A DNA stretch of 64,000 nt from CAZPXZ01 sp965221505 (GCA_965221505.1 CBDCSI010000001.1:1860001-1924000), one strand, 5' to 3'; numbered from the stretch's first letter, positions 1-9,948 are shown. Made by a program: numbers and translations. Notes: generated from the sequence alone by a model not told the origin.

Positions 1-3000
1 AAGGCGACCGACGACGGCTGGCCCACTCAATGGAAGACTGCGGCAAACACGGGAAAAAACGCGGACAGTCACGAGGTCGCCTTGTCGGCTCTCGGTTTGG
101 AGGCGGGTCTGATTTACGATTTTCAGATCCGGGCGAGGAACGGCGAGGGCGCCGGCGCGGAGTCTGGCTCGGCCGCGGTGTGGGTGCCGCTGGCTGCGCC
201 GACCGGCGTGACGACGGTCGCCGGCGACGGGGAGGTGACGCTGAACTGGTCGGACCCGTCGAATAGCGAGATTTCGCTGTATCAATACCGGTTCGACGGA
301 AACGACGACGGGGATTTCGAAGATACCGGAGACCGGGACTGGACTGACATTCCGGGCAGCGCTGCCGGCACCGCCAGCTACAAGGTGACGGGGTTGACCA
401 ACGACAGCCGGTACGGGTTTCAGGTTCGGGCGGTGATCGCGCCGTCCGGCGGCGACAGACGTTTCGGAAGCGCCTCCGCTACCGTGAAGCAAACGCCCCA
501 TGTCGGGCCCGGAAAGCCGGGGGGGTTCGAGCTGAATCCGGGGGCCGGCCAGGTCACGCTGCGCTGGGACGACCAGTCGGACGATTCCGTCCACAGCGGC
601 ATTGGCAAATGGCAGTTTCGCGAAGGGGTCGACAGCAACGACGACACGATCGCTTGGACCGCCTGGACCGATATCCCGATTCCCTCCGGCGCATCCGCAA
701 GGGACATGACGTCCTACGTTCGCACCGGCCGCACGAACGACACGCGCTACAGCTACGTGCTTCGCGCCGTCAGCGCCGCCGGTTCGGCCGGCGCTGCCGC
801 CGGGCCGCTGTCCGCGACGCCTGAAGCCGTGCCGGCAACCGTATCCCTCACCTCGGCAGAGCCGGGAGCCGCGTCCGTGACGCTGACTTGGGTCGACCCG
901 GAAAACCCCGCGATCGACCGCTTCGAATACAGGCATCAGCGGGGCAGCGATCCCTACGGCGACTGGATTCCGATCCCGGGGAGCGACCACGAGACCACAT
1001 CGTACACCGTGACGGGGCTCGAGAACGGCCAGGAATACAGGTTCCAGATTCAGGCCAGGACGGCGGGCGGCGCCCCGGGTCGCGGATACAACAGTCTGAC
1101 AGCAACGCCGAACCTGGTGCCGCCCCAGCCTGTGATCGTCGGCGCCGTTCCGAAGGACCGATCGGCCGAGATCACTGTCAGTGCGCCGCCGTACGACGAA
1201 ATCACCTCGTGGCAAGCCCGGCACAAGATCAAGGGCGACGACGGATTCGGTTCGTTCGGATCCTGGGCGTCCGCTACCGAAGCCGCGGATCCCGAGAACG
1301 CCGCCAACAGGATCCTTACGGTCGCGAGCCTCGCCAACGGCGAGACCTATATCGTTCAGGTGCGCGCGTGGAACGGCGCCGTCGTGGGACCGGCGTCGAC
1401 CGAATCGCCGGAAGTGATGCCGCACGAGAGGCCCGATACGCCGTCGCTCTCGACGGTGGCCGGCGACGGGCGGGTTTACCTCCACTGGACCAAGCCCAGG
1501 AATGTCGACGTCTCGTATCTCTCCCGGTACGAGTACCGGCAGAGAGCGGACGACGACGACAACTGGGGCGACTGGAGCCCGATTCCGGTCGAACCCTCGA
1601 CCGTCGGGGAATACCGGGTGACCGGTCTGGAGAACGATACGACCTACCAGTTCCAGATTCGCGCGGTGACGGCGGGCTTCGAAGGGCGGGCGTCCGACGC
1701 GGCAAGCGGTACTCCCGGTCGCGCTCCCGCCACGCCCGCGTTGGGCGACCTGCAGCCTGGTTCCCAACGGGTCACGTTGGTATGGAGCTATACGGCGAAC
1801 GACGTCACGGTCGCCCGTTGGCAATACCGGCAGCGGGAAGGGAACTCCGTCTGGGGCTACTGGACCGGCATGACGGGCAGCGACGCGAACGCCCGGGACC
1901 ATACCGTTGCCGGACTCGAGAACGGCAAGACGTACGAATTCAGGATTCGCGCCGTGTCGGTCGCCGACGTGGTAGGCGACCAAAGCGAAGCCAAGGCCGC
2001 CACGCCGGTCGCTCCGCCGGGGAAACCGGCGAAGCCTTCGGCGCAGGCCGGCGACATGCAGGTGACGCTGGCCTGGACCGACCCAGGCAACGCCGACATC
2101 GAGAAATACCAATACGAAAAGAACGAGGACGGCGCCTGGGAGGACATGTCGGGAAGCGGCGCGACGACCACCTCGTACACGGTGACCGGGCTGAGCAACG
2201 GCACCGCCTACACCTTCAGGATTCGCGCGGTGACCGCGGGCGGCGCGGGACCGGAATCAGACGCGTCGGACGTGGCGACGCCCGACGTGCGGCCCGGCAT
2301 GCCGCAGGGGCTCCGGCTGGAGCCCGGCAATTCGAGCGTCACGCTAACATGGAACGACCAGTCGGCCGACGCCGCCAGCATCCGCAAGTGGCAATATATC
2401 GAAAAGGTCGGCGACGCCCCGTGGCCTGCCGCCTGGACCGACATACCGAACAGCGTCAGGGGTACCACGGAGCACACCGTAACGGGGCTCGCCAACGACA
2501 CGGTCTACGGCTACCGCATCCGCGCCGCGGCGACGGGCGACAAGGTCGGCCCGGCGAGCGACGCGAGGTTCGCGACGCCGGCCGGCGAGCCGGCGGCGGC
2601 GGTGCTGGCCGCCGCCACGGCGGGCACGCAGAGAGTCATGCTGTCATGGACGCTCGATCCTGCCGATCCCAGCATCCTGAGATGGCAGTATCAGCAGCGC
2701 ATGCGCGAAGGCCAGGCAGCCTGGCCCGGCTGGACCGACATGTGGAACCCAATTCCGGATAGCGGCGCGGCCACGCGGAAACATTTGTTGGAAGGGTTGA
2801 CCGGCGGCGTCGAGCACGAATTCCGCGTCCGTGCGGTCGGCTACGGCGGCGACGGCGCGCCGTCGAACGAAGCTGCGGTCACGCCGGAAGCGGGACCGTC
2901 GGCGGAGGCGGAGCGGCGGGTCGTGAAGCGCTCCATTGCGGCAGTGGCGCAGGCGACGCTTTCCGGCGCGACGGACACCATCGGGATGCGCTTCGACGCG

Positions 3001-4314
3001 GCGCCGGGCGCACGCTCGCTGACGCTGGTCGGCCGACAATTGGGCGGCGACGGCTTGCCGGAGACCGGAACCGCGATGGCCGACGACGCTGCGCGAGACC
3101 GATTCCGGCGTTGGGACGACGACCGGTCGACGACGGGCCAGGGAATCGACAGCGAAGACCTGCTTTGGCGCAGCGCGTTCGTCCTTTCGCTCGCCGGCGA
3201 GGAAGCGGGCGCGGACGGCCGGGACTGGACGGTCTGGGGCCGGGGCGACTGGCGTTCCTTCGAGGGCAGCAGGGACGGCGACGGCTGGTACGGCAAGCAG
3301 CGGACCGGCTGGCTGGGCGCGGACGCGCGGCTGAACCCTCGGTTGACGGCCGGGCTGGCGGTGTCTCGGGGCGACAGCGAGGCGGACTACCGGCTGGAGG
3401 AGTTCGAGGGTCGTCTCGATACGTCGGTGACGGCGCTCTGGCCGTATTTCCAGGTTGCGACGGACAGCGGCGGCACCCTGCAACTGGTCCTGGGCGCGGG
3501 AACGGGGGATGTCCGACACCGGAAATTCGACGGCACGGAAGAGAAGGAGGGCCTGTCGCTTCTGGCGGGTTCGGTGAGCGGCCGCATGCCCCTGGCGCGC
3601 ATGGGCGCCGCTTCCCTTTCGGCTCTGGCCGGCGCGAGCCTCGCCGAGATCGAGACCGACGGCTCTTCCTCGACCTCGTCGATCGGCGGGTTGACGGCGG
3701 GGAACTGGAGCCTGCGCGGCGGCCTGAAAGCCGAACATGACGGCTTCGAACTCGCCTCCGGCTCCGGCTGGCTGTTCCGGCCGCTCGGAGCGCTGGCGTT
3801 GCGCCAGGACGGCGGCGACGGGGTGACGGGAACCGGCATGGAGGTTTCGGGCGGCGTGCGTCTGACTTCGCCGGGATCGCGTTTCGGCCTGGACGCCAGC
3901 GGACACTGGCTGGCCCTGCACACCGAAGACCGCAAGCGCGAGATGGGGGCGAGTCTGGAGGCGCGGCTCGCGCCGGCGGCCGACGGCCGCGGCCTGTCGC
4001 TGTCGGTCGGTCCGGCATGGGGGCAGCAGCGAATCGGAGCCCTGCAGCGCGAACGGCCGTTCGAAGCGCAGCGAGGCGAGGACGCGCCGCAACGCATGTC
4101 GCTGACTGCGCGCACCGCCTACGGCTTCGAGGCCGCCGGCGGCCTTGTGACGCCTTTTGCCGACATGTCGCTCGTCGACGAGTCGAGCGCACGGCGTTAC
4201 CGGACGGGTATCGGCTTTGTTCGGGGCGGCATCGACGCCGCTCTTACCGCCGGTCACCGAAGCGGCGGCGAGGCGGTCACCCGCGTAGGCGTTGACCTTC
4301 GGTTGCGCTACTGA
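1..4314 (+). CDS. Fibronectin type III repeat protein with C-terminal outer-membrane beta-barrel (5' end outside window)
   Basis: The reading frame is open from base 1 to the TGA at 4312-4314 (1437 codons), so the true start lies upstream. An internal TTG at 82 is in mid-domain and is not a credible start. After a partial repeat there are nine complete repeats of about 95 residues, each with a beta-strand like GDGEVTLNW, a Y-x-V-T-G-L turn, an F-x-I-R-A-V strand and a closing x-A-T-P. These are fibronectin type III folds. From about residue 1010 the pattern changes to alternating hydrophobic strands and ends in LRLRY; a terminal aromatic is typical of outer-membrane barrels of the autotransporter type. 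The likely architecture is an Fn3 passenger exported through or anchored by its own barrel, acting in adhesion or surface binding. Ligand unknown. Domain assignment is firm; surface role is inferred. Confidence 0.85.
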   Translation, partial: KATDDGWPTQWKTAANTGKNADSHEVALSALGLEAGLIYDFQIRARNGEGAGAESGSAAVWVPLAAPTGVTTVAGDGEVTLNWSDPSNSEISLYQYRFDGNDDGDFEDTGDRDWTDIPGSAAGTASYKVTGLTNDSRYGFQVRAVIAPSGGDRRFGSASATVKQTPHVGPGKPGGFELNPGAGQVTLRWDDQSDDSVHSGIGKWQFREGVDSNDDTIAWTAWTDIPIPSGASARDMTSYVRTGRTNDTRYSYVLRAVSAAGSAGAAAGPLSATPEAVPATVSLTSAEPGAASVTLTWVDPENPAIDRFEYRHQRGSDPYGDWIPIPGSDHETTSYTVTGLENGQEYRFQIQARTAGGAPGRGYNSLTATPNLVPPQPVIVGAVPKDRSAEITVSAPPYDEITSWQARHKIKGDDGFGSFGSWASATEAADPENAANRILTVASLANGETYIVQVRAWNGAVVGPASTESPEVMPHERPDTPSLSTVAGDGRVYLHWTKPRNVDVSYLSRYEYRQRADDDDNWGDWSPIPVEPSTVGEYRVTGLENDTTYQFQIRAVTAGFEGRASDAASGTPGRAPATPALGDLQPGSQRVTLVWSYTANDVTVARWQYRQREGNSVWGYWTGMTGSDANARDHTVAGLENGKTYEFRIRAVSVADVVGDQSEAKAATPVAPPGKPAKPSAQAGDMQVTLAWTDPGNADIEKYQYEKNEDGAWEDMSGSGATTTSYTVTGLSNGTAYTFRIRAVTAGGAGPESDASDVATPDVRPGMPQGLRLEPGNSSVTLTWNDQSADAASIRKWQYIEKVGDAPWPAAWTDIPNSVRGTTEHTVTGLANDTVYGYRIRAAATGDKVGPASDARFATPAGEPAAAVLAAATAGTQRVMLSWTLDPADPSILRWQYQQRMREGQAAWPGWTDMWNPIPDSGAATRKHLLEGLTGGVEHEFRVRAVGYGGDGAPSNEAAVTPEAGPSAEAERRVVKRSIAAVAQATLSGATDTIGMRFDAAPGARSLTLVGRQLGGDGLPETGTAMADDAARDRFRRWDDDRSTTGQGIDSEDLLWRSAFVLSLAGEEAGADGRDWTVWGRGDWRSFEGSRDGDGWYGKQRTGWLGADARLNPRLTAGLAVSRGDSEADYRLEEFEGRLDTSVTALWPYFQVATDSGGTLQLVLGAGTGDVRHRKFDGTEEKEGLSLLAGSVSGRMPLARMGAASLSALAGASLAEIETDGSSSTSSIGGLTAGNWSLRGGLKAEHDGFELASGSGWLFRPLGALALRQDGGDGVTGTGMEVSGGVRLTSPGSRFGLDASGHWLALHTEDRKREMGASLEARLAPAADGRGLSLSVGPAWGQQRIGALQRERPFEAQRGEDAPQRMSLTARTAYGFEAAGGLVTPFADMSLVDESSARRYRTGIGFVRGGIDAALTAGHRSGGEAVTRVGVDLRLRY

Positions 4315-4328
4315 TTTCGGCGGCCGGA

Positions 4329-4362
4329 CGGAAGCGCCGGTCCGGGAGCGCTCGCGCTTCCG
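4329..4362 (+). terminator. Hairpin just after the Fn3/barrel gene
   Basis: CGGAAGCGC at 4329-4337 pairs perfectly with GCGCTTCCG at 4354-4362 across a 16-nt loop, 15 bases after the stop codon. No T-tract follows, so it may be a processing or Rho-assisted end rather than a classical intrinsic terminator. Confidence 0.4.
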
Positions 4363-5151
4363 CGTAACCGCTGCGCTGCCGCCCCGCGCTCGATCGCTGC
4401 CGGCGCTCTGACGACTGCCGTAAACCTTGCGGCGTCCGCCGCGCTCGGGCAGTCCCGAGACTTTCCCGGCTCCGTCCGGTTCGATGCCGGGGGACGCGCA
4501 GGCGACCTGCGCGAGCGCGTCGACGATCCGAGTGTCCTTCCGCTCTTGCGCCGTACCGAACGCTCGGGCAACGCCGACGGGACGCGTGCCCCTGCCTCGC
4601 ACCGGCCTGTGCCGGCCGAGAGGATGGTCGTCGCGCCCGGGGTCGCCTGCGAGCCGACCTCCGAAGCGGAGCGACGGCTCCGGGGCGCATGCGGCATTCG
4701 GGGAGGGCAGGTTGCGCGGCCCACGCTCCGTCCGGCGGGCGAGACCGAACCCTACGCGGTTGGGAAGTAGGAACCGGCATGCCTCGGACGGCGCTGGATT
4801 GCGTCGAAGCGCGGGGTCCGATCCTCTCCCGACCCGAAGTCTCCTGTCCGAATGCGCAGCAGGTACGGCCGTCTTCGGGATTCGATCGCCGCTCGCCCGT
4901 CTGTCCGAGTCCGGGGACGAGGGATCCGAACCGGCCCTCGAAATCCCGCGACAAGGAGAATGCCGCCCCTGTACCGACCGCGACGGACGCCGCTTGGCCG
5001 AAGCCGCAACCGGCGGTCCGGCGTCTCGATCGATCTCCGACGATTCGGCCCGCGGGGAAAGGCCGGAAAATCGGTTCAGACGATCCCGCCCGCGAGACGT
5101 CTGCCCGGTTCGCGGCTTCGGCGCCCTACGGCCCGGACGCGCTCCGACGGA
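4363..5151. other. Long intergenic stretch, no gene seen
   Basis: About 800 bases between the surface-protein gene and the nuo promoter. Both strands carry long open frames, but their translations are Arg/Pro/Ser/Ala-rich with no domain-like pattern, as expected by chance in such G+C-rich DNA. I see no tRNA, riboswitch or repeat here. Confidence 0.5.
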
Positions 5152-5180
5152 TTGACCGTCCGCCCGACTTCCGCTAATTC
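5152..5180 (+). promoter_or_regulatory. Sigma70-like promoter for the nuo operon
   Basis: TTGACC at 5152-5157, a 17-bp spacer, and TAATTC at 5175-5180, ending 60 bases before the nuoA ATG. This is the best housekeeping-type promoter match in the gap and is placed to drive nuoA-N and perhaps birA-coaX-rnj. Inferred from the match only. Confidence 0.55.
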
Positions 5181-5240
5181 TCGGCCTGTCGCAGCGGGTG
5201 CGACCGTGCCGCCCGCCGTCATCCAGCTGCCTGGCGCCCG

Positions 5241-5606
5241 ATGGAATCCCTGCTCCGCGAATACCTGCCCATACTGGTCTTTTTCGGAATCGCCGTCGCG
5301 CTCGGCGTCGCGCTGATTCTGGCTGCCGCCGTTCTGGCGGTTCGCCGGCCGGACCCGGAGAAGGTCTCGATTTACGAGTGCGGCTTCAACGCCTTCGACG
5401 ACGCCCGCATGCGCTTCGACATCCGCTTCTATCTGGTGTCCCTCCTGTTCATCGTGTTCGACCTCGAAGTGGCGTTCCTGTTTCCCTGGGCCGTCGCGTT
5501 CCACGACATCGGCGCGCTCGGATTCTGGTCCATGATGATCTTTCTCGCAGTCCTCACCGTGGGCTTCGCCTACGAATGGCGGAAGGGAGCGCTCGAATGG
5601 CAGTAG
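5241..5606 (+). CDS. nuoA: NADH-quinone oxidoreductase subunit A
   Basis: 121 aa, normal for NuoA. A small membrane subunit of complex I near the quinone site. Hydrophobic segments lie near residues 5-29, 60-85 and 92-112. The motif KVSIYECGFNAFDDAR, with the conserved ECG cysteine loop, is diagnostic. First gene of the nuo operon; its stop overlaps the nuoB start (ATG at 5597). The ATG at 5241 follows no strong Shine-Dalgarno sequence, but the N-terminus aligns with family expectation. Confidence 0.96.
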   Translation: MESLLREYLPILVFFGIAVALGVALILAAAVLAVRRPDPEKVSIYECGFNAFDDARMRFDIRFYLVSLLFIVFDLEVAFLFPWAVAFHDIGALGFWSMMIFLAVLTVGFAYEWRKGALEWQ

Positions 5607-6112
5607 CACGACCCGCGCCGCCCCCCGAAGCGCAGGCGTTGTCGGCCGAGTTCGCCGACAAGGGGTTCCTGGTCACCTCCGCCGAGGAACTCGTGCAGTG
5701 GGCCCGGACCGGGTCCCTGTTCTGGATGACCTTCGGCCTCGCCTGCTGCGCGGTCGAAATGATGCACACGTCGATGCCCCGCTACGACGCGGAGCGATTC
5801 GGTTTCGCGCCCCGGGCCAGCCCGCGGCAGTCCGACGTGATGATCGTCGCCGGCACGTTGACCAACAAGATGGCGCCGGCGCTCCGCAAGGTGTACGACC
5901 AGATGCCGGAGCCCCGATACGTGATCTCGATGGGATCCTGCGCCAACGGCGGCGGCTACTACCATTATTCCTACTCCGTCGTTCGCGGCTGCGACCGGAT
6001 CGTCCCGGTGGACGTCTACGTTCCGGGCTGTCCGCCGACGGCCGAGGCGTTGCTCTACGGAATCATGCAATTGCAGCGGAAGATCCGCCGCACAGGGACG
6101 CTCGCCCGCTGA
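5597..6112 (+). CDS. nuoB: NADH-quinone oxidoreductase subunit B (cluster N2)
   Basis: 171 aa. A peripheral-arm subunit that holds the terminal 4Fe-4S cluster N2, which passes electrons to quinone. The cluster ligands are visible as the tandem cysteines of FGLACCAVEMM, the cysteine of SMGSCANGGG and that of VPGCPPTAEAL. The ATG at 5597 lies inside the last codons of nuoA (10-nt overlap), giving translational coupling. The frame is open further upstream, but the family N-terminus fits this start. Confidence 0.97.
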   Translation: MAVARPAPPPEAQALSAEFADKGFLVTSAEELVQWARTGSLFWMTFGLACCAVEMMHTSMPRYDAERFGFAPRASPRQSDVMIVAGTLTNKMAPALRKVYDQMPEPRYVISMGSCANGGGYYHYSYSVVRGCDRIVPVDVYVPGCPPTAEALLYGIMQLQRKIRRTGTLAR

Positions 6113-6117
6113 CCGGC

Positions 6118-6732
6118 ATGACGCCCGAATCGCTCAGAAACCTCCGCGACAGCGTCGAGGCGTGCCTCGGCGAGCGCATGCTCGGGGCCGACTGCGCCTA
6201 CGGAGAGCTGACCGTACGGGTCGCGCCGTCCGACGTCGCGGAATGCCTCCTGTCGCTCCGCGACGACAGCGAGCTGGCCATGACGGTGCTGGTCGACGTC
6301 TGCGGGGTCGACTGGCCGTCCCGCGAGCGCCGCTTCGACGTGGTCTACCACCTCCTTTCCATGACCGGGGCGGCGCGGCTTCGCGTGAAGATCGAGGTCG
6401 GCGAGGACGAGACCGTGGAGAGCGCGGTCGAGGCGTTCCCGTGCGCGGACTGGTACGAGCGGGAAGTCTTCGACATGTACGGCGTGGAATTCGAGGGTCA
6501 TCCCGACCTGCGGCGCATCCTTACCGACTACGGCTTCCGCGGGCATCCGCTCCGCAAGGACTTTCCGCTCACCGGCTTCGTCGAGGTGCGCTACGACGAG
6601 TCGCGCAAGCGGGTGGCCTACGAACCCGTCCGGCTGCCGCAAGCCTATCGTGATTTCGATTTCCTCAGCCCGTGGGAGGGCGCGAACGCCGTCCGGGCCG
6701 CGGAGGGCGCGGAAGAGGGGGAATCGGCATGA
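6118..6732 (+). CDS. nuoC: NADH-quinone oxidoreductase subunit C
   Basis: 204 aa, the 30-kDa hydrophilic subunit of the peripheral arm. It carries the family signature around ADWYEREVFDMYGVEFEGHP and the following RRILTDYGF. It is separate from nuoD, as in alphaproteobacteria and unlike the nuoCD fusion of E. coli. The ATG at 6118 is 5 bases after the nuoB stop, and the TGA overlaps the nuoD start. Confidence 0.97.
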   Translation: MTPESLRNLRDSVEACLGERMLGADCAYGELTVRVAPSDVAECLLSLRDDSELAMTVLVDVCGVDWPSRERRFDVVYHLLSMTGAARLRVKIEVGEDETVESAVEAFPCADWYEREVFDMYGVEFEGHPDLRRILTDYGFRGHPLRKDFPLTGFVEVRYDESRKRVAYEPVRLPQAYRDFDFLSPWEGANAVRAAEGAEEGESA

Positions 6733-7931
6733 CCGCGGACACGGCCGCCGAACCGGGGGTCCGCAGCTTCAACATCAATTTCGGGCCCCAGCACCCCGCG
6801 GCCCACGGGGTGCTGCGACTGGTGCTGGAACTGGACGGCGAGATCGTCGACCGCGTCGACCCGCATATCGGCCTCCTGCACCGCGGCACGGAGAAGCTGA
6901 TCGAATCGAAGACCTACCTGCAGGCCCTGCCGTATTTCGACCGCCTGGACTACGTGGCGCCGATGAACCAGGAGCATGCGTGGTGCCTCGCGATCGAGAA
7001 GCTGCTCGGTCTCGACGTCCCGCGAAGGGGATCCCTGATCCGGGTGCTCTATTCCGAGATCGGGCGAATCCTGAACCACCTTCTCAACGTCACCACCCAG
7101 GCGATGGACGTCGGCGCGCTGACGCCGCCGCTCTGGGGATTCGAGGAACGCGAGAAGCTGATGGTGTTCTACGAGCGGGCCTGCGGAGCGCGGCTTCACG
7201 CCGCCTATTTCCGCCCGGGCGGGGTACATATCGACCTGCCGGAGGGTCTCGCCGAAGACGTCGAATCCTGGTGCGGCAGCTTTCCCGCCGTGCTCGACGA
7301 CATCGAATCGCTCCTCACCGACAACCGTATCTTCAAGCAGCGCAACGTGGACATCGGGGTCGTATCCCGGGAGGACGCCCAGGCATGGGGATTCTCCGGC
7401 GTGATGGTGCGCGGCTCGGGACTGGCCTGGGACCTTCGCCGCACCCAGCCCTACGAGTGTTACGACGAGTTCGACTTCAGGATTCCGCTCGGCAAAAACG
7501 GCGACTGCTACGACCGCTACCTCTGCCGGATGGAGGAGATGCGCGAATCGCTCGGCATCATGCGCCAGGTCCTCGCCGCCCTTCCGGCCACGGACGGGGA
7601 TCCCGTGCAGTCCGTGGACCGGCGAATCGCGCCTCCGAGACGGTCGGAGATGAAGCGCTCGATGGAGGCGCTCATCCAGCACTTCAAGCTCTATACGGAG
7701 GGATTCCGCGTCCCCGCGGGCGAAGTCTACGCGGCCGTCGAGGCGCCGAAGGGCGAGTTCGGGGTGTATCTGGTCGCCGACGGCACCAACCGCGCCTACC
7801 GCGCCAAGATCCGCGCGCCGGGCTATCCTCATCTCGCCGCCATGGACCGCATGTGCCGGGGTCATCTCCTGGCCGACGTGTCGGCCATCCTGGGTTCGCT
7901 GGACATCGTCTTCGGGGAGATCGACCGGTGA
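6729..7931 (+). CDS. nuoD: NADH-quinone oxidoreductase subunit D
   Basis: 400 aa, the 49-kDa subunit that with NuoB forms the quinone-binding cavity. Seen: FGPQHPAAHGVLRLVLELDG near the N-terminus (the quinone-site histidine loop), and the C-terminal SLDIVFGEIDR typical of the family. The start at 6729 overlaps the nuoC stop (ATGA). An in-frame ATG at 6672 would give a 19-residue Gly/Arg-rich extension inside nuoC and is not preferred. Confidence 0.97.
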   Translation: MTADTAAEPGVRSFNINFGPQHPAAHGVLRLVLELDGEIVDRVDPHIGLLHRGTEKLIESKTYLQALPYFDRLDYVAPMNQEHAWCLAIEKLLGLDVPRRGSLIRVLYSEIGRILNHLLNVTTQAMDVGALTPPLWGFEEREKLMVFYERACGARLHAAYFRPGGVHIDLPEGLAEDVESWCGSFPAVLDDIESLLTDNRIFKQRNVDIGVVSREDAQAWGFSGVMVRGSGLAWDLRRTQPYECYDEFDFRIPLGKNGDCYDRYLCRMEEMRESLGIMRQVLAALPATDGDPVQSVDRRIAPPRRSEMKRSMEALIQHFKLYTEGFRVPAGEVYAAVEAPKGEFGVYLVADGTNRAYRAKIRAPGYPHLAAMDRMCRGHLLADVSAILGSLDIVFGEIDR

Positions 7932-8587
7932 GCGACCGCAGGCCCGCACGCGCGCAGCCCGAGAGCTTCGCCTTCACCGAGGCGAACGCGGCCTGGGCGG
8001 CGGAGCGAATCGCCATGTATCCCGAGGGCCGGCAGGCCTCGGCCGTAATTCCGCTTCTGTGGAGGGCGCAGGAACAGGAGGGGTGGCTGACGCTGCCCGC
8101 CATCCAGTGCGTTGCGGACATGCTCGGCATGCCGCGGATCCGCGCCCTCGAAGTGGCCAGCTTCTACTTCATGTTCCAGTTGCAGCCGGTCGGCTCGCGG
8201 GCGCACGTCCAGGTCTGCGGAACCACGCCCTGCATGCTGTGCGGATCCGAGGCGCTGATCGAGGTCTGCCGGGCCGAAATCGCCCCCGAGCCGCACGCGC
8301 TCTCCGCGGACGGCACGCTGTCCTGGGAGGAAGTGGAGTGTCTCGCGGCGTGCTCCAACGCCCCGATGGTGCAGGTGGGCAAGGACTATTACGAGGATCT
8401 CACGCCGGACGCGTTTCGCGCCCTGCTCGGCGCCTTCCGCCGGGGCGAGCGCCCGCGTCCCGGCTCGGCCGCCGGCCGCTTCTCGTCCGAACCCGCCTCC
8501 GGCCCCACGACGCTGCATGACCTGGAGCGAAGCGCCCCGGCCAACGCCTCCGTCGATCTCGCCCTGCAGGAAACGCAAGCGTCATGA
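7928..8587 (+). CDS. nuoE: NADH-quinone oxidoreductase subunit E
   Basis: 219 aa, the 24-kDa subunit of the NADH dehydrogenase module, with one 2Fe-2S cluster (N1a). Ligands are seen as the cysteines in VCGTTPCMLCG and in VECLAACSNAP. After about residue 180 there is a Ser/Pro/Ala-rich tail of some 40 residues, a common feature of alphaproteobacterial NuoE. The GTG start at 7928 overlaps the nuoD stop (GTGA), and the stop overlaps the nuoF start. Confidence 0.96.
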   Translation: MSDRRPARAQPESFAFTEANAAWAAERIAMYPEGRQASAVIPLLWRAQEQEGWLTLPAIQCVADMLGMPRIRALEVASFYFMFQLQPVGSRAHVQVCGTTPCMLCGSEALIEVCRAEIAPEPHALSADGTLSWEEVECLAACSNAPMVQVGKDYYEDLTPDAFRALLGAFRRGERPRPGSAAGRFSSEPASGPTTLHDLERSAPANASVDLALQETQAS

Positions 8588-9867
8588 ACCCGCTGCCGGA
8601 CACGGACCGCATCTTCCGGAACCTGTACGGCTTCGGCGACCGCTCGCTCGCCGGCGCCCGGTCCCGCGGCGCGTGGGACGGAACCGGCGGTCTCCTGTCC
8701 CGAGGGCGCGACTCGATTATAGCGGAGGTCCGCAACTCCGGCCTTCGCGGGCGCGGCGGCGCGGGGTTTCCGGCCGGCCTCAAATGGTCGTTCATGCCGA
8801 AGGAATCGGACGGCCGTCCGCACTACCTCGTGGTCAACGCCGACGAATCGGAGCCCGGAACCTGCAAGGACCGGGAGATTCTGCGCCACGAGCCGCATCT
8901 GCTGATCGAAGGGTGCCTGATCGCGGGCTTCGCCATGGGCGCCCATGCCGGCTACGTCTACGTCCGGGGCGAATTCGTGCGCGAGCGCGAATCGCTGGAG
9001 CGTGCGGTGGCGGAAGCCTACGAAGCGGGCCTTCTCGGCGCCGACGCCTGCGGCTTCGGCTGGGACTTCGACCTCTACGTGCATTTCGGCGCCGGCGCCT
9101 ATATCTGCGGCGAGGAGACCGGACTTCTGGAGTCGCTGGAGGGCCGCAAGGGCATGCCGCGGTTGAAGCCGCCGTTTCCGGCGAACACCGGCCTCTACGG
9201 CTGCCCGACGACGGTCAACAACGTCGAGACGATCGCCGTCGTGCCCGACATTCTCCGTCGCGGCGGCGACTGGTTCGCCGGCTTCGGGCGGCCGAACAAC
9301 ACCGGAACCAAGATCTTCGCCGTCTCCGGCCACGTCGAAAACCCCTGCGTCGTCGAGGAGTGCATGTCCGTCCCGCTCCGCGAACTGATCGAGCGCCATT
9401 GCGGCGGCGTCCGGGGCGGCTGGGACAACCTTCTGGCGGTGATCCCCGGCGGCTCCTCGGTTCCCTGTCTGCCGCGGGAGATGTGCGACGACGCGATCAT
9501 GGACTTCGACTGGCTTCGCGACGCCGGCTCCGGCCTCGGAACGGCCGCGGTCATCGTCATGGACCGCTCGACGGACATCGTCAAGGCCATCTGGCGGCTG
9601 GCGAAGTTCTACAAGCACGAGTCCTGCGGCCAGTGCACTCCCTGCCGGGAAGGGACCGGGTGGATGATGCGGATGCTGGAGCGGATGATGCGCGGCGAGG
9701 CGGAACTCTCGGAAATCGACCAGCTGCTCGACGTGTCCAGGCGCGTCGAGGGCCACACGATCTGCGCGCTGGGCGACGCCGCGGCCTGGCCCATCCAGGG
9801 GCTGATCCGCCACTTCCGGCCGGAACTCGAGAGCCGCATCCGCGGCCGCGCGCGGCTTGCGGCGTAG
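8584..9867 (+). CDS. nuoF: NADH-quinone oxidoreductase subunit F (NADH/FMN site)
   Basis: 427 aa. Binds NADH and FMN and holds 4Fe-4S cluster N3; the entry point for electrons. The nucleotide and flavin region shows GLRGRGGAGFPAGLKW and VVNADESEPGTCKDREI. Cluster ligands lie in ESCGQCTPCREGTGW plus the later HTICALGD cysteine. Length is standard. The ATG at 8584 overlaps the nuoE stop (ATGA). A gap of 81 bases separates it from nuoG. Confidence 0.97.
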   Translation: MNPLPDTDRIFRNLYGFGDRSLAGARSRGAWDGTGGLLSRGRDSIIAEVRNSGLRGRGGAGFPAGLKWSFMPKESDGRPHYLVVNADESEPGTCKDREILRHEPHLLIEGCLIAGFAMGAHAGYVYVRGEFVRERESLERAVAEAYEAGLLGADACGFGWDFDLYVHFGAGAYICGEETGLLESLEGRKGMPRLKPPFPANTGLYGCPTTVNNVETIAVVPDILRRGGDWFAGFGRPNNTGTKIFAVSGHVENPCVVEECMSVPLRELIERHCGGVRGGWDNLLAVIPGGSSVPCLPREMCDDAIMDFDWLRDAGSGLGTAAVIVMDRSTDIVKAIWRLAKFYKHESCGQCTPCREGTGWMMRMLERMMRGEAELSEIDQLLDVSRRVEGHTICALGDAAAWPIQGLIRHFRPELESRIRGRARLAA

Positions 9868-9948
9868 CGGGGCCGGCGGAGGTTCGGGCATGCTAGATTG
9901 GAACGCCGAGGTGTCGGGGGCCGGCCGCGCGGGCCGCGGGGAGGCAGC

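Noticed and set aside
4277..5155. Overlapping 200-240-codon frames on both strands in the gap before nuoA
   Set aside because: Low-complexity translations, no ribosome site, no family pattern on either strand.
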